A stretch of 45,628 nucleotides of DNA from an uncultured Prevotella sp. (GTDB taxonomy: Bacteria; Bacteroidota; Bacteroidia; Bacteroidales; Bacteroidaceae): positions 1-45,628 of the forward strand of contig CALEKA010000042.1 in the NCBI GenBank assembly GCA_937898715.1, given 5' to 3'. Position 1 is the first letter of the stretch. Every line of letters starts with the position of its first letter. Made by a program: the position numbers and the translations under genes. The notes beneath the pieces are model-generated. The model was not told where the DNA came from. It made no database searches and worked only from the letters and a program-made list of their open reading frames with translations. This document shows, piece by piece, positions 1 to 8,426 of this stretch.

Positions 1-74
1 GGCTATGGAAATCACTGGGCTTTCAGCCCGCTTTGCTAAATCAGAAACTTAAGTTGCACGAGAAATACTACACT

Positions 75-2327
75 ATGATGAAGAATATCCTGTGGGCTAT
101 CGTATGCACCTTAATGATCTGCCAAAGCTACAGAGCGCAAGCACAAGTGGCCCGTACCATTAATGGTATTACTGCCCGTGGACAAGGGATTGGTCCTGAC
201 TACGACGACCAACGCAACAGTGGATTCAGTAACGATAGCACTGAGACGATTGACGTGCCCGAAGGCATTTATGCTTGGCATATCAATCCCCGATTTGGCG
301 ATATCATCCCTGCTGAATACGACACCATCCCCCATGGTTTCCAAAACAGCAACCAGACGATGGGCATGCATGGGCATTACAACTATACAGGCAACTTAGG
401 GAGTCCTCGCATCAGCCGTTTGTTTAGCGAAGAGGGCAAAAACATGCAAAGCAATCCGTTCATCTTTAAGCTACCCTATAGCTTCTTCTTGAGTGAAGGC
501 CAAGATGTATTGTTTACCAATACCAAGTCGCCCTTCACGAATCTTACCTACCATTCTTGTGGCAACAAGCAGAATGGAGAAGACCGCATCAAAGCATTAT
601 TTTCTGTCAATGCTGGAAAGAAGCTTGGCATGGGAATGAAAGCGGACTATCTGTATGGTCGCGGCTACTACCAAGGACAATCTACTGCCGACTTTGATGG
701 TACGCTCTTTGCCTCGTATCGGGGGGAACAGTACCAGATGCATGCATTCTTCCAACATACCTATCTAAAGACGCGCGAGAATGGTGGTATCGAGAATGAT
801 GACTACGTGAATCGTCCAGAGACATTCCCCACACGATATGGCACAGGTGATATGCCCATTAATTTGGCACGTGCATGGAACAAGATCGGAGGCAATCAGT
901 TCTTCTTGACTCATCGATATAGTCTGGGATTCAGAAGGTATCGCGACGCAAAAGGAAATATAGTTAAGAAACCAACACCACCTATACGCCCCATATCCGA
1001 ACCAAACCCACAGAAGACAGACAGCCTCAACGATACAGCAAAGGCCATACAACCACGTCTGCCACGTACACCACACAATGATGATAGCAAGGCAGAAGTA
1101 CAACAGCAAGAAGATACACTGAAGATTACGAGCGAGTTTGTACCCGTAAGCAGCTTTATACACACATTGAGAGTGGATGATAACACACGCAAGTTTATCT
1201 CCAACGAGAGCAACAATGCAGACAATCCAGGCTATTTCTCCGACTTCTACCTGCCTGGTGACTCAGCCTTCGACCGTACTCACCATTTGGGAGTAGAAAA
1301 CACGTTTGCCGTGGAACTTCATGAAGGTATGAACCGATGGATGAAGATGGGACTTCGCCTATATGGCAAGCACGAACTGGCAAAGTTCGATTTTCGCCTG
1401 CCCGCACAAATGCAATTCACGCAGAAGACGAAGTTCACCGAGAACTACTTCACAGTAGGAGCACAGCTGATAGAGCAACAAAGCAAGATCATCCGCTACA
1501 ATGTATTAGGAGAACTACGCACTACGGGTAGTGATTGGGGTGAGTTTAATGTGGAGGCTGATGCGCAATTGTTCATACCGCTCAAGAAAGACTCTATCCG
1601 TTTTAAGCTTGATGGATTCGTACGCAATGAGCGCCCCTCGTTCTACTACAGACATTACTATTCACGCAATGCATGGTGGGATAATAATGACTTGAAGAAA
1701 ATGTTTCACGCCCGCATCAACGCAAGACTTTCTTATCGCGACTTGTTTGTGAGCGCAAGCTTAGAGAACATCCAAAACTATACATATTTCCAAGAGACAC
1801 TCACCCCGTTTACCAATGCAGATGAATATACCTCTTACCACCACGCTGTAAGTGTGGCACAAGCTAACAAGAACGTGCAACTGCTTGCACTCACGCTCGG
1901 CTACAACCTGCATGCCGGTGTGTTCAATTGGGATAACGAGTTGACTTATCAGGCAAGTACCAACAAGAGCGTACTTCCTGTACCCACATTTATGGCATAT
2001 AGCAATGCTTACTTGCTGTTCCGAATAGCAAAGGTGCTGCGCACAGAAATTGGCGTTGATATGCGCTACTTTACAAATTATAAAGCACCAGCTTATTCTC
2101 CCATCATCGGACAGTACGTAGTGCAAGATGCTGCCTACGCCACGTCTGTAGGCAATTATCCTATTATCAATGCCTATGCAAACTTCCATCTGAAGCGCAC
2201 ACGCTTCTATATCATGGCGTCGCACGTAAATTACTCCTCTGGTAATGGCAAGCCTTTCCTCGTGCCCCACTACCCTCTCAACCGAATGACCATCCACTTC
2301 GGCGTATCGTGGAACTTCGTCAATTAA
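75..2327 (+). CDS. Putative outer-membrane porin (Bacteroidetes putative porin family)
   Basis: Seen: about 750 residues with an N-terminal signal peptide (MMKNILWAIV..., cleavage near AQAQ), then a long run of alternating polar/aromatic strands typical of an outer-membrane beta-barrel, ending in a short strand (HFGVSWNFVN). A proline-rich charged insert lies around residues 295-345. The frame is open from position 33, but the ATG pair at 75/78 directly precedes the signal peptide, so 75 is chosen. Family knowledge: it resembles the large putative porins of Bacteroidetes (Porin_10-like), thought to be passive outer-membrane channels. The substrate is unknown. No neighbour is informative because the window starts just upstream. 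Alternative: another barrel such as an adhesin or transporter. Confidence 0.7.
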   Translation: MMKNILWAIVCTLMICQSYRAQAQVARTINGITARGQGIGPDYDDQRNSGFSNDSTETIDVPEGIYAWHINPRFGDIIPAEYDTIPHGFQNSNQTMGMHGHYNYTGNLGSPRISRLFSEEGKNMQSNPFIFKLPYSFFLSEGQDVLFTNTKSPFTNLTYHSCGNKQNGEDRIKALFSVNAGKKLGMGMKADYLYGRGYYQGQSTADFDGTLFASYRGEQYQMHAFFQHTYLKTRENGGIENDDYVNRPETFPTRYGTGDMPINLARAWNKIGGNQFFLTHRYSLGFRRYRDAKGNIVKKPTPPIRPISEPNPQKTDSLNDTAKAIQPRLPRTPHNDDSKAEVQQQEDTLKITSEFVPVSSFIHTLRVDDNTRKFISNESNNADNPGYFSDFYLPGDSAFDRTHHLGVENTFAVELHEGMNRWMKMGLRLYGKHELAKFDFRLPAQMQFTQKTKFTENYFTVGAQLIEQQSKIIRYNVLGELRTTGSDWGEFNVEADAQLFIPLKKDSIRFKLDGFVRNERPSFYYRHYYSRNAWWDNNDLKKMFHARINARLSYRDLFVSASLENIQNYTYFQETLTPFTNADEYTSYHHAVSVAQANKNVQLLALTLGYNLHAGVFNWDNELTYQASTNKSVLPVPTFMAYSNAYLLFRIAKVLRTEIGVDMRYFTNYKAPAYSPIIGQYVVQDAAYATSVGNYPIINAYANFHLKRTRFYIMASHVNYSSGNGKPFLVPHYPLNRMTIHFGVSWNFVN

Positions 2328-2447
2328 GGTTGGGCGCTTTGTAGAATAATGGCATAATACGCATTAATGCTATACTACATCTGCCGAAAAGCCCTTCTCT
2401 TTAGCTTAAATTAAATCTATTGGGAGCAAGAATAAAAACGAAAGAAT

Positions 2448-2455
2448 TACTTTTG
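2448..2455 (+). promoter_or_regulatory. Bacteroidetes -7 box for the moxR-bat operon
   Basis: TACTTTTG fits the TAnnTTTG consensus and lies 36 bases before the moxR ATG. A TTG at 2420-2422 could be a weak upstream element, but its spacing is a few bases long. The rest of the gap 2328-2491 shows no gene and no clear terminator. Confidence 0.6.
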
Positions 2456-2491
2456 CATTCCATATAACTTAAACACCCACATACAGATAAG

Positions 2492-3487
2492 ATGCAAACA
2501 TCAATAGACATACGTCAACTCAATGAGCAGATTGAAGCCGAATCAAGATTTATCACAGACTTGACTGAAGGCATGAACCGCACGATTGTAGGTCAGAAGC
2601 ACTTAGTAAACTCGCTGCTTATAGGCTTGCTCTCCAATGGACACGTTCTACTTGAAGGTGTGCCAGGTTTGGCAAAGACATTAGCTATCAAAACTTTGGC
2701 CTCTTTGATTGATGCAAAGTTTGGGCGACTACAATTTACGCCCGACCTTCTCCCCGCCGACGTTATCGGTACAATGATTTATAGCCAGAAGGACGAAAGT
2801 TTTAAAGTGAAGAAGGGTCCTATCTTTGCCAACTTCGTATTGGCTGATGAGATCAACCGTGCTCCTGCTAAAGTGCAAAGTGCTCTTTTGGAGGCTATGC
2901 AAGAGCACCAAGTGACCATCGGAGATAACACATTCGCTCTTCCCGAGCCTTTCCTTGTGCTCGCAACACAGAACCCCATTGAGCAAGAAGGCACTTACGA
3001 ACTTCCCGAAGCTCAAGTGGACCGTTTCATGCTGAAAGTCATCATAGACTACCCCACCTTAGAAGAAGAAAAGAAGATCGTCCGCGCTCACCTTAACGAT
3101 AGCTTTGTAACACCAAGTCCTGTCATCGACACACAGCGTATCGTTGATGCCCGCCAGACAGTAAAGCAGGTATACATCGATGAGCGTATCGAGCAATATA
3201 TTGCCGACATCGTATTTGCCACTCGCTATCCGAAACAGTATAAACTTGGAGACTTAGAGCACTATATTTCTTTCGGTGGTTCTCCTCGTGCAAGCATCAA
3301 CCTCGCATTAGCATCAAGAGCTTGTGCATTCATCAAGCGCAGAGGCTACGTTATACCAGAAGACGTACGTGACATCGCTGCCGACGTGCTCCGTCATCGT
3401 ATCGGCCTTTCTTACGAAGCTGAAGCGGCCAACGTAAAGGCCGACGACATCGTGAAAGAAATTCTCAACAAAGTGGAGGTACCCTAA
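2492..3487 (+). CDS. moxR: MoxR-family AAA+ ATPase
   Basis: A 331-aa AAA+ ATPase. Walker A is GVPGLAKT (residues 56-63) and Walker B is VLADE (about 116-120), followed by INRAPAKVQ and a sensor-type ATQNP motif. Length and motifs are typical of MoxR proteins, thought to act as chaperones for VWA-domain partners, often inserting metal or cofactors. Here it is the first gene of a tight operon: the DUF58 gene starts 5 bases after its stop and two VWA proteins (BatA, BatB) lie downstream, as in the Bacteroides aerotolerance operon. The exact client is unknown. Confidence 0.95.
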   Translation: MQTSIDIRQLNEQIEAESRFITDLTEGMNRTIVGQKHLVNSLLIGLLSNGHVLLEGVPGLAKTLAIKTLASLIDAKFGRLQFTPDLLPADVIGTMIYSQKDESFKVKKGPIFANFVLADEINRAPAKVQSALLEAMQEHQVTIGDNTFALPEPFLVLATQNPIEQEGTYELPEAQVDRFMLKVIIDYPTLEEEKKIVRAHLNDSFVTPSPVIDTQRIVDARQTVKQVYIDERIEQYIADIVFATRYPKQYKLGDLEHYISFGGSPRASINLALASRACAFIKRRGYVIPEDVRDIAADVLRHRIGLSYEAEAANVKADDIVKEILNKVEVP

Positions 3488-3492
3488 CACTC

Positions 3493-4359
3493 ATGGAAAC
3501 TTCAGAACTGCTAAAACGCGTCAGACGCATAGAAATAAAGACAAGAGCGCTCACCAACAATATCTTTGCTGGTGAATACCACTCTGCCTTTAAGGGACGT
3601 GGTATGTCCTTTGCAGAAGTTCGCGAATATCAGCCTGGCGACGACGTGAGAGACATTGATTGGAACGTTACGGCTCGTATGAACAAGCCTTATATTAAGG
3701 TGTTTGAAGAAGAACGCGAACTTACACTTATGCTCCTAGTAGACCTTTCTGAAAGTGAAACGTTTGGTACCAAAGAGCGCACTACACGAGAGCTCGCCAC
3801 AGAAATAGCAGCCACATTAGCATTCTCTGCTATGCAGAATAATGATAAGATAGGCGTTATCTTCTTCACCGACCGCATAGAGAAGTTCATTCCACCACAA
3901 AAGGGAAGAAAGCACATTCTCTATATCATCCGAGAGCTACTCTCTTTTGAGCCACAAGGGAAACGTACCAACGTAGCTGTCGCATTGGAATATCTGGTAA
4001 AGATCATGAGTAAGCGCTCTATAGCTTTTGTGCTAAGCGACTTTCTGGATCAGTCAGATTATTCTCGTCCACTGCTGGTTGCCTCACGCAAGCACGACGT
4101 TGTTGCTCTCCATCTCTTCGACCACTGTATGGCGCAACTTCCTGACGTAGGATTGATTAGGGCAAAAGATATGGAGACTGGACACGAGCAATACATTGAT
4201 ACGTCGAGCCCTGCTGTACGAAAGTACTATAGACAATGGTGGCTCAACCACTGCAATACGTTAGACTCCCTCTTTCGAAAGAACCAAGTGGACTATGCAT
4301 CGGTAGCAACTGATGCTGACTATGTACGCCCACTCATGAATCTATTCGCACAGCGATAG
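3493..4359 (+). CDS. DUF58 domain protein of the Bat operon
   Basis: A 288-aa soluble protein with the DUF58 signature: an N-terminal GRGMSFAEVREYQPGDDVRDIDWNV-type stretch at about residues 36-60, then a VWA-like fold (LMLLVDLSES, a degenerate MIDAS segment near residue 80). DUF58 proteins almost always accompany MoxR ATPases and are probably their partners. It starts 5 bases after moxR and ends 25 bases before the next gene, so it is clearly co-transcribed. Its biochemical role is not established. Confidence 0.93.
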   Translation: METSELLKRVRRIEIKTRALTNNIFAGEYHSAFKGRGMSFAEVREYQPGDDVRDIDWNVTARMNKPYIKVFEEERELTLMLLVDLSESETFGTKERTTRELATEIAATLAFSAMQNNDKIGVIFFTDRIEKFIPPQKGRKHILYIIRELLSFEPQGKRTNVAVALEYLVKIMSKRSIAFVLSDFLDQSDYSRPLLVASRKHDVVALHLFDHCMAQLPDVGLIRAKDMETGHEQYIDTSSPAVRKYYRQWWLNHCNTLDSLFRKNQVDYASVATDADYVRPLMNLFAQR

Positions 4360-4384
4360 TATCACACTCTCGCTTATTCACGTT

Positions 4385-5473
4385 ATGACCAAACTTACAT
4401 TACATATCAAATTCAGGTTTGCACTGATTATCGTATCGTTGTTTTCCGTTTTCGTTTCTTCCCATGCACAGGTGGTGGCAGAAGCCCAAATGGATACAAC
4501 AAGCATACTCATTGGCCAACAAGTACGTGTACGCGTGAAATGTAGTGCCAACAGCAATCAGAAGATCGACTTTCCCTATTTCCAACCTCAACAAGAGTTG
4601 ACACACGGCGTCGAAGTGGTCTATAATAGTCAGCTTGACACGTTGCGCTTGAATGACGGGAAGCGCATACAACTTACAAGGTACTACACCATCACGTCTT
4701 TCGACTCTGCAGTATACAAACTTCCACCTTTTCAAATCAAGGTGGATGGGAAGACGTATGCCACTCGTGGAAGTTTGGGTCTCAAAGTCAACACCGTAGA
4801 AGTGGATACCACACACGTAGACAAGTTCAATGGTCCTCACGATGTCATCGATCAGCCCTTTGAATGGTCATGGCAAATGCTTCTGTTGGCTTTAGGAGCA
4901 TTAGTAGCACTCTGTGTAGCTTTAGCGATTGGCATTCGTCTTTCCGATCCTCGACTCATTACCCGTCGCGTTGTGATTCATCCGCCCGTTCCAGCCCACG
5001 TAACCGCTCTCAAGGATATTGATCATATAAAGAAGAATCCTGCTGCCGATAGCAAGCTGTACTACATGGAGCTGACCTCTACACTTAGGACCTACATTGA
5101 GAAGCGATTCGGATTCAGCGCCCGCGAAATGACTACATCCGAAATCATTGAGCATCTCAATCAAGATGGTAATGAAGAGGCTATCAACGAATTGAAAAGC
5201 GTTCTCGTCACTGCCGACTTGGTAAAGTTTGCTAAGCATTCTCCCTCTCTCCCTGAGCAAGATCGCAATCTCGTCCAGGCGCTTGACTATGTACAGTCTA
5301 CCAAGCTCCAGCCCCAACAACTTCCGCAACCACGCGTGGAGTACCAATCACTCTCAAATAAGCAACAGATTGTATGGCGCAACATCATGCGCGTACTTCT
5401 TGTTTTACTTACAGCATTGTTCATTGCGCTGACGGCATATAACCTCTGGCTTGCCTACAGCACATTTGCATAA
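4385..5473 (+). CDS. Bat-operon membrane protein with periplasmic Ig-like and cytoplasmic domains
   Basis: Seen: 362 aa with a signal peptide (cleavage near SHAQ), a periplasmic beta-rich domain (about 30-155) resembling the N-terminal part of BatD, a TM helix near residue 160-183, a cytoplasmic helical segment (LYYMELTSTLRTYIEKRFG region), and a last TM helix near the C-terminus. The position between DUF58 and batA is the usual place for a DUF4381-like/BatD-like protein in Bacteroidetes bat operons. Function is inferred only from context: probably a scaffold of the membrane Bat complex. The next ATG is 8 bases past its stop. Confidence 0.8.
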   Translation: MTKLTLHIKFRFALIIVSLFSVFVSSHAQVVAEAQMDTTSILIGQQVRVRVKCSANSNQKIDFPYFQPQQELTHGVEVVYNSQLDTLRLNDGKRIQLTRYYTITSFDSAVYKLPPFQIKVDGKTYATRGSLGLKVNTVEVDTTHVDKFNGPHDVIDQPFEWSWQMLLLALGALVALCVALAIGIRLSDPRLITRRVVIHPPVPAHVTALKDIDHIKKNPAADSKLYYMELTSTLRTYIEKRFGFSAREMTTSEIIEHLNQDGNEEAINELKSVLVTADLVKFAKHSPSLPEQDRNLVQALDYVQSTKLQPQQLPQPRVEYQSLSNKQQIVWRNIMRVLLVLLTALFIALTAYNLWLAYSTFA

Positions 5474-5481
5474 TCCGACAC

Positions 5482-6483
5482 ATGACATTTGCTAATCCTG
5501 CATATTTTCTACTACTTCTCCTGCTCATCCCTTGGGTTGGATGGTACTTCTTGTTCCGTTCATCGAGCGAGAGCCACATTCGCTGGGCATCTACCGAAGC
5601 CCTTCGCAGAGTGCCTCATACTTGGCGTACTCGCTTAGTACACCTACCATTCATTCTGCGCACATTGCTCTACGTCCTCGCGGTAATTATCTTAGCTCGC
5701 CCTCAGACAGGAAGTTCGTGGCGCACCGGACAGACCGAGGGCATTGATATCATGATGGCATTAGATATCTCTACAAGTATGGCCACTCCAGATATCAGCC
5801 CCAACCGAATCTCTGCTGCACGCGATGTGGCACTTGAGTTTATCAATAATCGTCCCAACGACAACATAGGTCTCACTCTCTTTGGAGGAGAGGCTTTTAC
5901 GCAGTGTCCGCTCACCACAGATCATGGTACCTTGATGCAAAGCTTTAAGGGAGCCAACTGCAACCTGCAGAACGATGGCATAATTCAGCCAGGCACAGCC
6001 ATTGGCATGGGCATCGCGAGCGCAGTATCCCACCTTGAGAATAGTCCATCCAAGAGTAAGGTGATCATCCTCCTCACCGATGGTGCCAACAATACGGGTG
6101 AGATTTCCCCACTAATGGCCACCGATATGGCTAAGAACTTGGGTATCAGGATCTATACCATATTGCTCGGTAGCAACGGAAAGGTCAATGTGCCCGTAGC
6201 GCAACTTCCTAATGGCGAAGTGTACACCCAACAGATTGACGACACTACCGATCCCTCTACACTTAAGCAAATTGCCAATGAGACTGGAGGTATCTTCTAC
6301 CAAGCAACATCGCGTTCCTCATTAAAGCAGGTATACGACGACATCGACAAACTTGAGAAGACCAAGCTAAAGGTCAGCCAGCATAGCCGTCATTATGAAG
6401 CTTATCAGCCCTTTGCATTAGCAGCCATCTTGGTTCTACTCATAGAGATACTGCTTCGCACCACATGGTTCAAGAGAATTTAG
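5482..6483 (+). CDS. batA: BatA, membrane-anchored VWA protein
   Basis: A 333-aa protein with N-terminal TM segments (about 7-25 and 57-72), a VWA domain and a C-terminal TM helix (about 309-327). The MIDAS metal-site motif DISTS is at residues 95-99. BatA is one of the two VWA proteins of the Bacteroides aerotolerance complex. The operon was linked to oxygen tolerance in B. fragilis, but its mechanism remains unsettled. The reading frame is intact. A 167-base gap follows before batB, unlike the tight spacing elsewhere in the operon. Confidence 0.93.
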   Translation: MTFANPAYFLLLLLLIPWVGWYFLFRSSSESHIRWASTEALRRVPHTWRTRLVHLPFILRTLLYVLAVIILARPQTGSSWRTGQTEGIDIMMALDISTSMATPDISPNRISAARDVALEFINNRPNDNIGLTLFGGEAFTQCPLTTDHGTLMQSFKGANCNLQNDGIIQPGTAIGMGIASAVSHLENSPSKSKVIILLTDGANNTGEISPLMATDMAKNLGIRIYTILLGSNGKVNVPVAQLPNGEVYTQQIDDTTDPSTLKQIANETGGIFYQATSRSSLKQVYDDIDKLEKTKLKVSQHSRHYEAYQPFALAAILVLLIEILLRTTWFKRI

Positions 6484-6525
6484 TAAAGACGACTTTCCAC
6501 GCTGATAAGAAAGCTTGAGTTCGTA

Positions 6526-6538
6526 CCTATATTATAGG
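6526..6538. repeat. Palindrome in the batA-batB gap
   Basis: CCTATA-T-TATAGG is a perfect 6-bp inverted repeat around one base. It sits 43 bases after the batA stop in the only long gap (6484-6650) of the operon. It could be an operator or RNA-processing site. No TAnnTTTG box and no U-rich terminator is seen in the gap. Confidence 0.35.
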
Positions 6539-6650
6539 AAAAATTTAGGTTGCAGAAACTCTATATAACATTGCGTGGAGATTACTACGCTCTCTTAAGA
6601 TGGTAGCTATCAGCATGCTGCAATACGAAAACTATTAAACGATTACGACA

Positions 6651-7664
6651 TTGTTCCAGTTTCTTAATCCACAATATCTCTACCTGTTACTGCTAATTCC
6701 CCTTTGCTTAGCAGTATATGTCTATAGCTATATGCGCTCGCGCAGAAGAGCGTCGGCAATGGGCGATGCCAAGATGGTATATGCCCTTATGCCAGGTCAT
6801 TCGTTCATGCGTCGTCACGTAAAGTTTGGCGTGCTCATGTTGGCATTAGCCACAATCATCGTGGCATTTGCCCGTCCACAGTACGGGCTGAAGCAACAGA
6901 CTGATACAGCAGAAGGCATAGAAGCCGTGGTCATGGTCGATGTATCCAACTCGATGATGGCCAACGACGTGTTGCCCTCACGACTTGATCGAGCCAAACT
7001 GTTGGTAAGCAACATGGTAGACAAGATGAAGAACGATAAGATTGCGCTCGGTGTATTCGCGGGTGAAGCTTATCCGCAGCTCCCTATTACCTCCGACTAT
7101 GCTGCAGCCAAGACCTTTATTGATGCGCTTTCTACAGGTATGGTCACGATGCAAGGTACTGACATCGCCGCTGCTATCAACTTAGGATGTAAGAGTTTTT
7201 CGAGTGAGAAGAACGTGGGTAAAGCTATCATCATCATCACCGATGGTGAAAACCACGAAGGCGGAGCTGAAGAAGCTGCACGCGAGGCCTATAAGCAAGG
7301 CATCAATGTCTACGTAATCGGAGTAGGAACAAGCCAAGGCAGCGAGATTCCTACTTCCCAAGGTCCCATGACCGATGCCAATGGGCAGGTGATTCACACG
7401 GCACTGAACGAACAAATGTGTCGCACCGTAGCTCAAGCCGGACATGGCATCTATCTCCACCTTGACCAAAGCAATAGTGCACAAGATGAGCTTCAAGGCC
7501 AACTGCGCCAACTGAAGCAAGCATCATCGACGACATCATATTCCGCACGCGATGAGCAGTTTCAGGGCATGATCATCATCTTGCTCGTGCTCCTCATCAT
7601 TGAGACGTGTATCAGTGAAACCAAGAGCAGCTGGACAAGCCGCTTCAAAATATTCAGCAAATGA
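6651..7664 (+). CDS. batB: BatB, membrane-anchored VWA protein (TTG start)
   Basis: A 337-aa VWA protein with N-terminal TM helices (about 8-26 and 58-73), a MIDAS motif DVSNS at residues 97-101, and a C-terminal TM helix. The conserved family start (FQFLNPQYLYLLLLIP) leaves only TTG at 6651 as an initiator: the frame is closed by TAA at 6636 and no ATG lies between. It overlaps batC by four bases (ATGA at 7661), which implies translational coupling. It is paralogous to BatA and probably pairs with it in the membrane complex. Confidence 0.92.
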   Translation: MFQFLNPQYLYLLLLIPLCLAVYVYSYMRSRRRASAMGDAKMVYALMPGHSFMRRHVKFGVLMLALATIIVAFARPQYGLKQQTDTAEGIEAVVMVDVSNSMMANDVLPSRLDRAKLLVSNMVDKMKNDKIALGVFAGEAYPQLPITSDYAAAKTFIDALSTGMVTMQGTDIAAAINLGCKSFSSEKNVGKAIIIITDGENHEGGAEEAAREAYKQGINVYVIGVGTSQGSEIPTSQGPMTDANGQVIHTALNEQMCRTVAQAGHGIYLHLDQSNSAQDELQGQLRQLKQASSTTSYSARDEQFQGMIIILLVLLIIETCISETKSSWTSRFKIFSK

Positions 7665-8386
7665 TACGTCATTCCTTCTGGCAAATTCTTTTGTTAATAG
7701 CATGCTTCTGCGGCATAGGCTCCACTGAAGCACAATCACAAAACGCCATATATCGCTACACCCACATGGGCAACCAGCGTTTCCACCGCAATCAGACCGA
7801 TGCTGCCACGGCCTACTACCTCAAGGTCTTGAGTAAAGACGCAAGCAATAGCCGCGCCATGTTCAATCTAGCGAATGTCTATCTGACGAAAGGCAATGTG
7901 CAAGCAGCCGACAGCCTTTACAATCGTGTGACGCAACTTGAGCGCAATCCGCAAATGCGTGCTATGGCTTGGCACAATCGCGGCTACATCAGCCAGACTG
8001 CTGCGCTCCACTCGCGAGAACAGCAACAGCAACTGCTGCGTCAAGCCATTGAGCACTATAAGCAGTCTCTTCGCCTCAACCCACATAGCGACCTGACGCG
8101 CTACAATCTGGCTTTGTGTCAAAAACAACTGAAGAACAATCCTCAATCGCAACAGCAGCAGAAGCAGCAACAGAAGCAACAGCAGAAGCAAAACAAGCAA
8201 CAGAACAAAGACAACAAGCAACAACAGAACCAGCAACAGCAGCAACAGCAAAACCAACAGCAACAGCAGCAAGACCGTCAGCAGACCGAGCAATACATGA
8301 ACTTAGCTCGACAAGCCGAGCGTCGTGCACTGGAAAGGCTCAAGAAGCAGCAGCCACGTCAGCGCTCATTAGAAAAGAACTGGTAA
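7661..8386 (+). CDS. batC: BatC, TPR protein with a polyglutamine tail region
   Basis: A 241-aa exported protein: signal peptide (about 1-25), TPR repeats (about 28-160; MFNLANVYLTKGN, HYKQSLRLNPHSDLTRYNLALC), then about 60 residues made almost wholly of Q with some K and N (about 163-208), then a charged C-terminal helix. Bat TPR proteins are periplasmic and probably bridge BatA/BatB. Q-rich linkers occur in BatC homologues, but this one is long. The Q codons mix CAA and CAG, which slows DNA slippage. It overlaps batB (ATGA). Confidence 0.9.
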   Translation: MIRHSFWQILLLIACFCGIGSTEAQSQNAIYRYTHMGNQRFHRNQTDAATAYYLKVLSKDASNSRAMFNLANVYLTKGNVQAADSLYNRVTQLERNPQMRAMAWHNRGYISQTAALHSREQQQQLLRQAIEHYKQSLRLNPHSDLTRYNLALCQKQLKNNPQSQQQQKQQQKQQQKQNKQQNKDNKQQQNQQQQQQQNQQQQQQDRQQTEQYMNLARQAERRALERLKKQQPRQRSLEKNW

Positions 8387-8426
8387 TCTTACAAGACCTA
8401 CGGCCTAAAAACTTAAGATTCTAACT

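Noticed and set aside
7868..8293. Minus-strand poly-leucine frame
   Set aside because: It is the reverse complement of the CAG/CAA-rich BatC region, not a membrane protein.
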